Source: Bacillus sp. FSL K6-3431
GTDB lineage: Bacteria; Bacillota; Bacilli; Bacillales; Bacillaceae_C
Direction of reading: 5' to 3'
Length of the DNA: 64,000 nucleotides
Assembly: GCF_038002605.1 (NCBI RefSeq)
Contig: NZ_JBBOCT010000001.1
Span: forward strand, 5,429,155 to 5,493,154
Part shown: one piece after another, positions 28,096 to 36,775 of the stretch
Layout: each line of letters starts with the position of its first letter
How positions within the stretch are numbered: position 1 is the stretch's first letter
Program-made: the position numbers and the translations under genes
Notes under the pieces: model-generated
The model's database searches: none
Seen by the model: the letters and a program-made list of their open reading frames with translations, nothing else
What the model was told of the DNA's origin: nothing

Positions 28096-29382
28096 ATGTA
28101 TGAACGCATAAGAAAATTAACTGGTGGAATTCTCCTTGTTTCACTGATCATGTTGGCTTTTTATGAGCCATTTCAACAATATATTAAAATTCCCTCCAGC
28201 ATTACAATGTTCGAAGGGGATGAAGAAATAATTACCAAAAGCGGTAGCGTTGCTGTATCTACAGCTTCTACAAATATAAATACAGCATTTACCGAAGATG
28301 AGCAAGCTATTTCTCTACAGGGAACGAATGCTGGTGAAGATAAATTAATATTGGAATTTGCTGGTTTTCCTGTCAAAGAAGTCGATGTAAATATCCTTAA
28401 AGACTTTAAAATACTACCAGGTGGGCAATCGATTGGTGTTAAATTAAATACATTAGGGGTATTAGTGGTAGGACATCATCTTGTAGCAACAGCAAATGAA
28501 AAAGTATCACCAGGAGAAGATGCAAATATTAAAGTTGGTGATATTATTACAACAATTGACGGTGAAAAAATTGAGGAAATGGTCGACGTTGCTCCTTTTG
28601 TAGAGGAGGCTGGAAAGAAAGGAAAGTCTCTTTTATTTACAATTCAACGTGGCCAAGAAAAAATAGAAACATCGATAAAACCGATGTTAGACGATAAAAC
28701 AAAAGCATATAAATTAGGTTTATATATTCGTGATTCTGCTGCTGGTATTGGAACAATGACTTTTTATGATCCCAAATCGAAAAAATACGGCGCACTTGGT
28801 CATGTAATTTCCGATATGGATACAAAAAAGCCAATCGTCGTTGAGGATGGACAAATTGTAAAATCTACTGTGACAGCGATAGAAAAAGGGAAAAATGGCG
28901 CGCCAGGAGAAAAACTAGCCAGGTTTTCTGCTGATAGTGGAATAATTGGGAATATCACGTTAAACAGTCCGTTTGGCATTTTTGGCAAGCTAAATCAATC
29001 CGTTAAGAATGGAATTATTGATAAGCCAATGCCGATAGCGTTATCTCATCAGGTGAAAGAAGGTCCTGCAAAGATTTTAACAGTAGTCGATGGAAATGAA
29101 GTAGAGGAATATGACATTGAGATAGTAAGTACCATTCCACAAAAGTTTCCAGCTACAAAAGGAATGGTTTTGAAAGTGACTGATCCAACCTTATTAAGTA
29201 AAACTGGAGGTATCGTACAAGGCATGAGTGGCAGTCCAATTATTCAAGAAGGTAAAATAGTTGGCGCTGTGACACATGTGTTTGTAAATGACCCTACTTC
29301 AGGCTATGGTGTGCATATTGAGTGGATGCTTCATGAAGCTAAAATAAATATATATGAGAAAGAATCACAAAAAGCGAGCTGA
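28096..29382 (+). CDS. spoIVB: SpoIVB serine peptidase (S55), sigma-K checkpoint
   Basis: The 428-residue protease is made in the forespore and secreted into the intermembrane space, where it triggers pro-sigma-K processing. It has an N-terminal membrane segment ([19 protein letters not shown]), a PDZ domain (about 105-190) and the S55 domain. With the ATG at 28096, GALGH places His at 236 and GMSGSP places the first Ser at 378, the same numbers as the catalytic His and Ser of B. subtilis. A TTG at 28093 is the alternative start. Confidence 0.95.
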   Translation: MYERIRKLTGGILLVSLIMLAFYEPFQQYIKIPSSITMFEGDEEIITKSGSVAVSTASTNINTAFTEDEQAISLQGTNAGEDKLILEFAGFPVKEVDVNILKDFKILPGGQSIGVKLNTLGVLVVGHHLVATANEKVSPGEDANIKVGDIITTIDGEKIEEMVDVAPFVEEAGKKGKSLLFTIQRGQEKIETSIKPMLDDKTKAYKLGLYIRDSAAGIGTMTFYDPKSKKYGALGHVISDMDTKKPIVVEDGQIVKSTVTAIEKGKNGAPGEKLARFSADSGIIGNITLNSPFGIFGKLNQSVKNGIIDKPMPIALSHQVKEGPAKILTVVDGNEVEEYDIEIVSTIPQKFPATKGMVLKVTDPTLLSKTGGIVQGMSGSPIIQEGKIVGAVTHVFVNDPTSGYGVHIEWMLHEAKINIYEKESQKAS

Positions 29383-29410
29383 GGGCGTATGTAGCCCTCT
29401 TTTTATTTTT
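29379..29410 (+). terminator. Terminator of spoIVB
   Basis: GAGGGC (29381-29386) pairs with GCCCTC (29394-29399), followed by a TTTTTATTTTT run; the stem overlaps the stop codon. Confidence 0.8.
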
Positions 29411-29455
29411 ATGAATAATCAATGGAAAACTATGGTATATTTATAATGAAGATTA

Positions 29456-29609
29456 TTCGACAAATTGGATTGATACTGACGAATACAGTCGAAATATAGA
29501 GGTATTAGGAGCAAATGGAAGGTATTATAAGAAAAAATATATATTATTAAAAATAATAAAGGGATTTCACCCTATTTGGCGAAATTGTCTGATAGAATAT
29601 AAAAAGTAG
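29456..29609 (+). promoter_or_regulatory. spo0A control region with clustered 0A boxes and possible sigma-H promoter
   Basis: Four matches to the Spo0A site TGNCGAA occur in 130 bp: TTCGACA at 29456-29462 (minus strand, exact TGTCGAA), TGACGAA at 29477-29483, AGTCGAA at 29487-29493 (one mismatch) and TGGCGAA at 29577-29583. AAGGGATTT (29559-29567) and CGAAA (29580-29584) are spaced like a sigma-H promoter. B. subtilis spo0A is likewise autoregulated through several 0A boxes around a sigma-H promoter. Confidence 0.65.
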
Positions 29610-29653
29610 ACATAAATTAACTAATTTTAGGGAATCTGAGGAGGAAAGTGACG

Positions 29654-30439
29654 TTGAAAAAAATTAAAGTATGTATTGTGGACGATAATCGAGAGTTAGT
29701 TGGATTGTTGGATGAATTTATTTCTTCGCAAGAAGATATGGAAGTGGTTGGAACTGCTCACAATGGCCAAGACTGCTTGCAATTACTTGAAGACGTTTCA
29801 CCCGATGTATTGATTTTAGACATCATCATGCCGCACTTAGATGGTCTTGGTGTTCTAGAACGCTTGCGCCAATCGGAGACCCTTTCATTTCCAAGCGTAA
29901 TTATGTTGACGGCATTTGGTCAAGAAGATGTAACAACGAAAGCAGTAGAATTAGGAGCCTCCTACTTCATTTTAAAACCTTTCGACATGGAGCATCTTGC
30001 AAACCATATACGTCAAGTAAGTGGTAAAGGAACAATGACAAATAGGAAACACACACCCCACAAAACATCTGACGAAAAAAAGCCTCGCAATCTGGAAGCG
30101 AATATTACATCAGTTATTCATGAGATTGGCGTTCCGGCACATATTAAAGGCTATTTGTATTTACGGGAAGCGATTTCAATGGTTTATAACGATATTGAAT
30201 TACTTGGTTCTATTACTAAAGTGCTTTATCCAGACATTGCCAAGAAATTTAATACAACAGCAAGTAGAGTAGAAAGAGCGATACGCCATGCGATTGAAGT
30301 TGCGTGGAGTCGTGGAAACGTAGAATCGATATCTTCTTTATTTGGCTACACAATAAGCATGTCTAAAGCAAAACCGACTAATTCTGAATTCATCGCAATG
30401 GTTGCAGATAAGCTTCGCTTAGAACATAGAGCATCATAA
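29654..30439 (+). CDS. spo0A: Stage 0 sporulation response regulator Spo0A
   Basis: The 261-residue master regulator has a receiver domain with Asp10, Asp11 (VDDNREL) and the phosphorylated Asp56 ([10 protein letters not shown]), a linker of about 25 residues, and the Spo0A DNA-binding domain with [20 protein letters not shown] and [23 protein letters not shown] 29654 is chosen because it gives these Asp numbers exactly as in B. subtilis and is well spaced from GAGGAAAG; GTG 29648 is inside the ribosome site. Confidence 0.97.
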   Translation: MKKIKVCIVDDNRELVGLLDEFISSQEDMEVVGTAHNGQDCLQLLEDVSPDVLILDIIMPHLDGLGVLERLRQSETLSFPSVIMLTAFGQEDVTTKAVELGASYFILKPFDMEHLANHIRQVSGKGTMTNRKHTPHKTSDEKKPRNLEANITSVIHEIGVPAHIKGYLYLREAISMVYNDIELLGSITKVLYPDIAKKFNTTASRVERAIRHAIEVAWSRGNVESISSLFGYTISMSKAKPTNSEFIAMVADKLRLEHRAS

Positions 30440-30528
30440 TCATCAGTGATTTGACAACGTTTTGATTGAAGAAGGAGCCGTTGATTTTACTGCATTCATA
30501 CTATACTGCAACTTCAAAGCCTATAGAC

Positions 30529-30560
30529 AAAAACCAATGAATTTAATTCATTGGTTTTTT
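30529..30560 (+). terminator. Terminator of spo0A
   Basis: AAAACCAATGAAT pairs with ATTCATTGGTTTT around a 3-4 nt loop and is followed by TT GCG. It lies about 90 bp after the stop codon. Confidence 0.85.
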
Positions 30561-30575
30561 GCGTTTAAAATGGTA

Positions 30576-30698
30576 TTCCTGTCCACTCAGCCTGAGTTAT
30601 GAGCCGCTCATGTAATTTCCTGTCCACTCAGCCTGAGTTATGAGCCGCTCATGTAATTTCCTGTCCACTTAGCCTGAGTTATGAACCATTCATCGGGA
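30576..30698. repeat. 41-bp tandem repeat, three units
   Basis: GTCCACT recurs at 30581, 30622 and 30663, a period of exactly 41 bp. Units consist of TTCCTGTCCACTCAGCCTGA and GTTATGAGCCGCTCATGTAA; the first two are identical and the third has a few changes. The same period and core (GTCCACTCA, then TTATRAGCC) recur at 38155-38310. No coding function is seen. The rest of 30440-30810 contains only the spo0A terminator. Confidence 0.9.
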
Positions 30699-30810
30699 AT
30701 CTGTAAAGTTAAAGTACAAATTAAACATCCCCTTGAAGCAATAGGGAGTGGAAAGCTTTTTGCGTGAATGGGATCCTTCCATTTTTTTATATAAAAATAA
30801 GGAGTTTATT

Positions 30811-30840
30811 TTCACAAAAGACAGTGAAAAGGGGTATGAT
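30811..30840 (+). promoter_or_regulatory. Candidate sigma-A promoter of yqiK
   Basis: TTCACA (30811-30816) and TATGAT (30835-30840) are 18 bp apart, 30 bp before the ATG. TTTCAC and GTGAAA around it form an inverted repeat that might be an operator. Confidence 0.45.
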
Positions 30841-30869
30841 GGTACTATCTTTTTATTGGTGGTGAAAAA

Positions 30870-31601
30870 ATGACACTCATCATTGCACATCGGGGATCAG
30901 CTGGTACACATCCGGAAAACACAATGGATGCTTTTATTGCAGCAGAAAGATTTGGCGCAGATGGAATAGAACTTGATGTACATTTAACCTCGGATGGTCA
31001 GCTTGCTGTCATTCATGATGATACACTCGATAGAACCACAAATGGCACGGGAAATGTAAGGGATTTTTCCATGCAGGAGTTAAGGAAGCTTAAAGCAAAT
31101 TATCATTATAAGCATTTTTTTAAGAGAGCATCAAAAATTCCTTCACTACAAGAAGTTTTTGAGTGGTTAGGTGAGAATAAATTGATTTGTAATGTAGAAT
31201 TGAAAAATGTTAACATTCGGTATGTTGGATTAGAGGAAAAGGTAGTAGAACATATCAGAGATTTCGGATATGAAAATAGAATCATTATTTCTACTTTTAA
31301 TCATGATTCACTTGTATATGTAAATCGAATTGCCCCAGACATCGAAACAGCACCTTTATATAAAGACTTAAAATATAAACCGTGGGAATATGCAGAATCC
31401 ATTCATGCGAGTGGTGTCCATCCGAGATTTACAGCCATTACACCGGCTTTGATTAAAGATACAATCAAAAATGGTATGGCGGTTAGATTATATACAGTGA
31501 ATAAGGAACGGGACATGAAGAAGTTTATGGAAACAAATTGCACAGCAATTATTACAGATTATCCGGAAAAAGCGTTAAAAATAAGAAATGAAAAAAAATA
31601 A
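30870..31601 (+). CDS. yqiK: Glycerophosphodiester phosphodiesterase (YqiK type)
   Basis: The 243-residue GDPD-family enzyme hydrolyses glycerophosphodiesters to glycerol 3-phosphate and an alcohol. It shows IIAHRGSAGTHPENTMDAF, DGIELDVHLTSDGQLAVIHD and DRTTNGTGNV, with the catalytic His pair (His in AHRGS and in VIHDD) and metal-binding Glu/Asp in ELDVH. There is no signal peptide, so it is cytoplasmic. The position after spo0A equals yqiK. Confidence 0.92.
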   Translation: MTLIIAHRGSAGTHPENTMDAFIAAERFGADGIELDVHLTSDGQLAVIHDDTLDRTTNGTGNVRDFSMQELRKLKANYHYKHFFKRASKIPSLQEVFEWLGENKLICNVELKNVNIRYVGLEEKVVEHIRDFGYENRIIISTFNHDSLVYVNRIAPDIETAPLYKDLKYKPWEYAESIHASGVHPRFTAITPALIKDTIKNGMAVRLYTVNKERDMKKFMETNCTAIITDYPEKALKIRNEKK

Positions 31602-31626
31602 AAATGATCTGCCACGGAGGCAGATC
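31596..31626 (-). terminator. Terminator of the minus-strand yqzF gene
   Basis: GATCTGCC (31606-31613) pairs with GGCAGATC (31619-31626). The A-run at 31589-31604 becomes a U-run on the minus strand, so it stops the gene to its right; it may also act on yqiK. Confidence 0.75.
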
Positions 31627-31862
31627 TACCGTTTACGAAAGCGATCTTGTACTTTATTACGCTTCCTATCACGATGCAAAACAAATCCAGCGATAAAACC
31701 TAACCCAAGGATGAAAAAGATAAGGCCTGAAAGAAATTGCATCCATAATTTTGGAAATGGGCTTTGCAGCATACCAAATAGCATATCTCTCATTAGTTTT
31801 ATACCATAGCCCGCAAGAATCCCGGGAATCAATAACATGAAAAGTGCAGCAAGTCTACCCAT
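31626..31862 (-). CDS. yqzF: DUF2627-family membrane protein (YqzF)
   Basis: The 78-residue protein has two membrane segments (LAALFMLLIPGILAGYGI and FLSGLIFFILGLGFIAGFVL) and a basic tail (HRDRKRNKVQDRFRKR). Family, length and position between yqiK and the bkd genes match B. subtilis YqzF. AAGGAGACG precedes the ATG. Function is unknown. Confidence 0.85.
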   Translation of the reverse strand: MGRLAALFMLLIPGILAGYGIKLMRDMLFGMLQSPFPKLWMQFLSGLIFFILGLGFIAGFVLHRDRKRNKVQDRFRKR

Positions 31863-31915
31863 AGTCGTCTCCTTAAAAAAGTTGTGCTAAAAAAATCATA
31901 TACCATCGGAATTAT

Positions 31916-31944
31916 TTGTCAAGAAACCCGCTTTTAGCTACAAT
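31916..31944 (+). promoter_or_regulatory. Strong sigma-A-type promoter of the bcd-bkd cluster
   Basis: TTGTCA (31916-31921) and TACAAT (31939-31944) are separated by 17 bp, close to the ideal. The leader is about 95 nt. No sigma-54 (-24/-12) sequence, as used for bkd in B. subtilis, was found here. Confidence 0.65.
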
Positions 31945-32043
31945 GAAGTGAAGTGGGATATACTTACATACATAAGAATTTTTTATTTCGGCTATTGTAG
32001 GACAAACATTTAATAAGACATAGGCATAGAGGAGAATGAAGAC

Positions 32044-33141
32044 ATGAAGATATTTGAATACATGACGAATTATGATTACGAACAATTAGTATTTTGCCAA
32101 GATGAACAATCTGGCTTAAAAGCCATTATTGCTATTCACGATACAACACTTGGACCAGCGCTTGGAGGTACAAGAATGTGGCCATATAATAGTGAAGAAG
32201 AAGCAATAGAAGATGCACTTCGACTGGCAAAAGGAATGACTTATAAAAATGCAGCATCAGGATTAAATCTTGGTGGCGGAAAAGCAGTAATTATCGGTGA
32301 TCCTAGAAAAGATAAAAGCGAGGAATTGTTTCGTGCCTTTGGTCGTTTTGTACAAGGTCTGAATGGCCGCTATATTACAGCGGAAGATGTAGGTACTACT
32401 GTGGAAGATATGGACTTAATTCATCTGGAGACGGATTTTGTTACAGGAATTTCACCAGCATTCGGATCTTCTGGGAACCCATCGCCAGTTACTGCGTATG
32501 GTTTATATGTTGGTATGAAGGCCGCTGCAGTGGAAGCTTTTGGAACAGATTCATTAGAAGGGAAAACAGTTGCTGTTCAAGGAGTAGGAAATGTAGCTTT
32601 TGAACTATGTAATTATTTACATAAAGAGGGAGCGAATCTCATCGTTACAGATATTAATAAAGAAGCAGTGAATCGAGCGGTAACTGCTTTTCATGCAAAA
32701 GCAGTTGATCCTGATGAAATCTACGGGGTCGATGCAGACATTTTTGCACCTTGTGCTCTAGGTGCAATTATTAATGATGAAACGATTCCTCAACTGAAAG
32801 TGAAAGTAATTGCTGGTTCAGCAAACAACCAATTAAAAGACACCCGACATGGTGACCAAATTCATGAAATGGGTATTGTGTACGCTCCAGACTATGTGAT
32901 TAATGCTGGTGGCGTTATTAATGTCGCAGACGAATTAATTGGTTATAATAAAGAACGGGCATTAAAAAAAGTAGAATCAATTTATAATAATGTAGAAAGA
33001 GTAATTGAAATTTCTAAAAGAGATGGAATTCCAACCTACCTAGCAGCAGATCGTATGGCTGAAGAAAGAATAGAAAAGATGCAAAAATCAAGCAGTCAAT
33101 TTTTGTTAAATAATAAACATATATTGTCTAATCGTATTTAA
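32044..33141 (+). CDS. bcd: Leucine dehydrogenase
   Basis: The 365-residue NAD-dependent amino acid dehydrogenase deaminates leucine, valine and isoleucine to keto acids. The catalytic Lys80 is in [14 protein letters not shown], the NAD motif is [17 protein letters not shown], and the substrate side shows [12 protein letters not shown]. It is the first gene of the branched-chain catabolic cluster and supplies the keto acids for the Bkd complex encoded downstream. Confidence 0.96.
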   Translation: MKIFEYMTNYDYEQLVFCQDEQSGLKAIIAIHDTTLGPALGGTRMWPYNSEEEAIEDALRLAKGMTYKNAASGLNLGGGKAVIIGDPRKDKSEELFRAFGRFVQGLNGRYITAEDVGTTVEDMDLIHLETDFVTGISPAFGSSGNPSPVTAYGLYVGMKAAAVEAFGTDSLEGKTVAVQGVGNVAFELCNYLHKEGANLIVTDINKEAVNRAVTAFHAKAVDPDEIYGVDADIFAPCALGAIINDETIPQLKVKVIAGSANNQLKDTRHGDQIHEMGIVYAPDYVINAGGVINVADELIGYNKERALKKVESIYNNVERVIEISKRDGIPTYLAADRMAEERIEKMQKSSSQFLLNNKHILSNRI

Positions 33142-33151
33142 TATAAAATAG

Positions 33152-33186
33152 ACACAGGGAGCGCCTACGGGCGTTTTTCCCTGTAT
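33152..33186 (+). terminator. Terminator or attenuator after bcd
   Basis: ACAGGGA (33154-33160) pairs with TCCCTGT (33178-33184), with inner GCGCC/GGCG. The T-run lies inside the loop side, so read-through to lpdV is likely. Confidence 0.6.
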
Positions 33187-33292
33187 TTAAGATACATATT
33201 TAGTTAGCAATGTATTCAAACAGTGCATTGTATTTTAAATTATTATAAACAAATCTGATCAAGAATTTGAATAGCGATGTGGAGGGAACACT

Positions 33293-34717
33293 TTGACACA
33301 AGAATATGATATTGTCATTCTTGGCGGTGGAACAGGTGGATATGTCGCGGCAATTCGCGCAGCTCAGCTTGGTTTGAAAACTGCGATTGTTGAGACAAAC
33401 AAAATTGGCGGAACGTGTTTACATAAAGGTTGTATCCCAAGTAAGTCACTTCTCAGAAGTGCAGAAGTGTATGCTACAGCTAAGCGTAGTGAAGAGTTTG
33501 GTGTCATGACGAAAGAAGTAAGTTTGGATTTCGAAAAAGTACAAGCTCGAAAAGATGATATTGTAAATCAGTTGTATAATGGTGTACAATCTTTAATAAA
33601 AAAAGGGAAAATCAATGTTTTTGATGGATTCGGCAGAATTCTTGGCCCGTCCATATTTTCACCGACTCCGGGAACAATTTCTGTTGAAATGACGAATGGT
33701 AAGGAAAACGAGATGTTAATTCCGAAAAATGTTATTATTGCAACAGGATCTAGCCCACGAAGTTTACCAGGGATAGAAATCGATGGATCAACGGTTATGA
33801 CATCAGACGACGCACTGCAAATGGAGGAGCTCCCTAAGTCTATGATTATCATTGGTGGGGGAGTAATAGGGATTGAGTGGGCTTCCATGCTGGCGGACTT
33901 TGGAGTTGCTGTGACGGTATTAGAATATTCCGAAAACATTATTCCGACGGAGGACAAAGAGCTTTCAAGGGAGTTACAACGGTCTTTACAGAGAAAAGGA
34001 ATTGAAATAATTACGAATGCAAAAGCAAAGGCTAATACATTTGCTATCGAAGCAGGCATGGCGAGTATTTCTGTTGACATTAACGGGGAAACGAAGACTG
34101 TTACAGCTGAAAAGCTCTTACTTTCCGTTGGAAGAAGAGGAAATACCGAAAATATCGGTCTGCAAAATACAGATATCAATGTAGAGAATGGATTCATACA
34201 AGTAAATGCTCACTTTCAAACGAAGGAATCACATATATATGCGATTGGCGATGTTATCGGTGGATTACAGCTTGCACATGTTGCCTCACATGAAGGAATA
34301 AAAGCTGTCGAACATATTGCTGGACTGACCCCCGATGCGATTGACTATAACACGATTTCAAAATGTATTTATAGTAATCCCGAGGTAGCAAGCGTAGGGT
34401 TAACGGAAAAAGAAGCAGTGGAAAAGGGATATACAATTAAGATTGGAAAAATTCCTTTTCGATCGAATGGAAAAGCACTTGTATATGGAGACTCAACAGG
34501 TTTTGTAAAAATAATTGCGGATGAGGAAACAGGTGATGTTTTAGGTGTGCACATGATCGGTCCTCATGTAACGGATATGATATCCGAAGCCGCACTTGCG
34601 CATGTATTGGATGCAACACCGTGGGAAATTGCAAATACCATTCATCCACACCCGACTTTAAGTGAAGTCATCGGTGAAGCTGCACTAGCCGTTGATGGGA
34701 AAGCCATCCATATGTAG
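33293..34717 (+). CDS. lpdV: Dihydrolipoamide dehydrogenase of the branched-chain complex
   Basis: The 474-residue FAD enzyme (E3) reoxidises lipoyl groups on BkdB with NAD. The redox pair Cys42/Cys47 is in GGTCLHKGCIPSK, the FAD motif in VILGGGTGGYVAAIRAAQLG, the NAD motif in IIGGGVIGIEWASMLADFG, and the His-Glu pair in the C-terminal HPHPTLSE. The start is TTG 33293 after GGAGGG. Confidence 0.95.
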   Translation: MTQEYDIVILGGGTGGYVAAIRAAQLGLKTAIVETNKIGGTCLHKGCIPSKSLLRSAEVYATAKRSEEFGVMTKEVSLDFEKVQARKDDIVNQLYNGVQSLIKKGKINVFDGFGRILGPSIFSPTPGTISVEMTNGKENEMLIPKNVIIATGSSPRSLPGIEIDGSTVMTSDDALQMEELPKSMIIIGGGVIGIEWASMLADFGVAVTVLEYSENIIPTEDKELSRELQRSLQRKGIEIITNAKAKANTFAIEAGMASISVDINGETKTVTAEKLLLSVGRRGNTENIGLQNTDINVENGFIQVNAHFQTKESHIYAIGDVIGGLQLAHVASHEGIKAVEHIAGLTPDAIDYNTISKCIYSNPEVASVGLTEKEAVEKGYTIKIGKIPFRSNGKALVYGDSTGFVKIIADEETGDVLGVHMIGPHVTDMISEAALAHVLDATPWEIANTIHPHPTLSEVIGEAALAVDGKAIHM

Positions 34718-34750
34718 TAGGAAAAATAATTTAGATAGGGGGATTCATAA

Positions 34751-35746
34751 ATGGAAAAAAATCGCCATGCTGAGCTTGGACTCAGTGACCAACAAGTGTT
34801 GGATATGTACGAAACAATATTAATGGCCCGTAGGATTGACGAACGTATGTGGCTTTTAAATCGTTCAGGAAAGATCCCATTTGTTGTTTCGTGTCAGGGG
34901 CAGGAAGCGGCCCAAGTTGGTGCTTCATTTGCGCTAAACCGAGAAGAAGACTATGTTTTGCCGTATTATCGTGATTTAGGTGTTGTATTAGACTTCGGAA
35001 TGACGCCAAAAGAAATAATGTTATCAGCATTTGCCAAAGCAGAGGATCCGAATTCGGGCGGGCGCCAAATGCCTGGACATTTTGGGCAAAAAAGTAATCG
35101 TATTGTCACTGGTTCTTCTCCAGTAACGACCCAAGTGCCTCATGCGGTAGGTATCGCACTGGCAGCAAGAATGGAGAAAAAGAATCTTGTTACATTTGTT
35201 ACGTTTGGAGAAGGTTCATCCAATCAAGGAGATTTTCACGAAGGATTAAACTTTGCTGGTGTACATAAATTACCTGTTATCTTCATGTGCGAAAATAATC
35301 ACTATGCTATTTCAGTTCCACTTGAAAAGCAAATGGCATGTGAAAAAGTTTCGGATCGAGCGATTGGATATGGGATGCCAGGTGTGACGGTAGATGGCAA
35401 TGATCCACTTGAAGTGTACAGAGTCGTGAAGGAAGCGGCAGATAGAGGCCGTCGTGGAGATGGTCCGTCACTTATAGAAGTGATAACCCACCGTTTAACT
35501 GCCCATTCATCAGATGATGATGATCGTTTCTATCGGTCACCTGAAGAACTTGCTAAAATGAAAAATGAAGATTCACTTAGTATGTTTGAAGCATATTTAA
35601 TAGAAAATGAGTTATTAAATGATAATATAAAAAAAGAAATAAACGACCGTGTGATGGAAAAGGTAAACGAAGCGACGGACTATGCTGAAGCAGCGCCATA
35701 TCCTGAACCAGAAGATACTTTAACATTCGTTTATGCAGCGGAGTAA
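34751..35746 (+). CDS. bkdAA: Branched-chain 2-oxoacid dehydrogenase E1 alpha
   Basis: The 331-residue subunit binds thiamine diphosphate: VTFVTFGEGSSNQGDFHEGL followed by ENNHYAISVP is the GDG-NN type motif. The phosphorylation-loop region reads LTAHSSDDDDRFYRSPEEL. With BkdAB it decarboxylates keto acids of valine, leucine and isoleucine. GGGGG lies before the ATG; bkdAB follows 15 bp downstream. Confidence 0.95.
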   Translation: MEKNRHAELGLSDQQVLDMYETILMARRIDERMWLLNRSGKIPFVVSCQGQEAAQVGASFALNREEDYVLPYYRDLGVVLDFGMTPKEIMLSAFAKAEDPNSGGRQMPGHFGQKSNRIVTGSSPVTTQVPHAVGIALAARMEKKNLVTFVTFGEGSSNQGDFHEGLNFAGVHKLPVIFMCENNHYAISVPLEKQMACEKVSDRAIGYGMPGVTVDGNDPLEVYRVVKEAADRGRRGDGPSLIEVITHRLTAHSSDDDDRFYRSPEELAKMKNEDSLSMFEAYLIENELLNDNIKKEINDRVMEKVNEATDYAEAAPYPEPEDTLTFVYAAE

Positions 35747-35761
35747 TAGGGGGAATGAACA

Positions 35762-36745
35762 ATGGCAGTAATTTCTTATATTGAGGCTATCACTATGGCG
35801 ATGCGTGAAGAAATGGAACGAGATCAAAAAGTATTCATTCTTGGGGAAGATGTGGGTAAAAAAGGTGGCGTGTTTAAAGCTACTCAAGGTCTCCATGATC
35901 AATTTGGAGAAGAAAGGGTTATTGATACGCCACTGGCGGAATCCGCAATTGCAGGGGTTGGAATAGGGGCAGCTATGTATGGTTACCGACCAATCGCCGA
36001 AATGCAATTTGCTGATTTCATATTGCCAGCTGTAAATCAAATCATATCCGAAGCAGCTAAAATTCGCTATCGTTCCAATAATGATTGGACTTGTCCGATT
36101 GTTATTAGGGCTCCATATGGCGGTGGTGTACATGGTGGACTTTACCATTCCCAATCAATTGAATCTATTTTTGCAAACCAGCCAGGATTGAAGGTCGTTA
36201 TGCCATCAACTCCATATGATGTAAAAGGATTACTAAAAGCGTCTATACGTGATGAGGACCCTGTCCTTTTCTTAGAACATAAACGTGCCTATCGACTTAT
36301 TAAAGGTGAGGTGCCTGATGAAGATTATGTTTTGCCGATTGGTAAAGCCGATGTAAAGCGGGATGGTGACGATATTACCGTCATTACATATGGATTATGT
36401 GTGCATTTCGCGCTTCAAGCTGCCGAACGACTTGCCGAGGATGGCATCGAGACCCATTTATTGGATTTGAGGACCATATATCCACTTGATCAAGAAGCAA
36501 TTATCGAAGCAGCAGCAAAAACCGGTAAAGTCTTGCTTATTACAGAAGACAATAAAGAGGGAAGTATTATTGGAGAAGTGGCAGCAATTATTGCCGAGCA
36601 TTGTTTATTCGAACTCGATGCTCCTATTATGAGGTTAGCAGGACCAGACACTCCTGCAATGCCATTTTCACCAACACTGGAAAAATATTTTCTGATAAAC
36701 CCGGATAAAGTTGAAAAGGCAATGCGCGAGCTGGCAGAGTATTAA
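35762..36745 (+). CDS. bkdAB: Branched-chain 2-oxoacid dehydrogenase E1 beta
   Basis: The 327-residue subunit has the transketolase pyrimidine domain (VFILGEDVGKKGGVFKATQG, with the catalytic Glu in DTPLAESAIAGVGIGAAMYG) and the C-terminal transketolase domain (ITVITYGLCVHFALQAAERL). The gene ends 30 bp before bkdB. Confidence 0.95.
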   Translation: MAVISYIEAITMAMREEMERDQKVFILGEDVGKKGGVFKATQGLHDQFGEERVIDTPLAESAIAGVGIGAAMYGYRPIAEMQFADFILPAVNQIISEAAKIRYRSNNDWTCPIVIRAPYGGGVHGGLYHSQSIESIFANQPGLKVVMPSTPYDVKGLLKASIRDEDPVLFLEHKRAYRLIKGEVPDEDYVLPIGKADVKRDGDDITVITYGLCVHFALQAAERLAEDGIETHLLDLRTIYPLDQEAIIEAAAKTGKVLLITEDNKEGSIIGEVAAIIAEHCLFELDAPIMRLAGPDTPAMPFSPTLEKYFLINPDKVEKAMRELAEY

Positions 36746-36747
36746 CA

Positions 36748-36764
36748 GTGCGTGTTCAAAAAGG
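36748..36764. repeat. Solo end of the GTTCAAAAAG repeat family
   Basis: GTGCGTGTTCAAAAAGG is identical to the reverse complement of the right ends of copies B and C; with copy C the identity extends into GAGG. No matching second end is near. It lies in the 30-bp gap between bkdAB and bkdB, and its AAGGAGG is the ribosome-binding site of bkdB. Confidence 0.75.
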
Positions 36765-36775
36765 AGGTTATCAAA

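Noticed and set aside
30576..30698. CRISPR-like array
   Set aside because: The units follow each other directly with no unique spacers, and no cas genes are present; the same holds for 38155-38310 and 18290-18505.
31863..32043. Sigma-54 promoter for the bkd genes
   Set aside because: No TGGCAC-N5-TTGC-like sequence was found; a sigma-A-type promoter fits better.
33568..34197. 209-codon frame on the minus strand
   Set aside because: It lies wholly antisense to lpdV, whose motifs are complete; it has no ribosome site.
35720..36154. 144-codon frame on the minus strand
   Set aside because: Antisense to bkdAB; codon use and composition fit a shadow frame.
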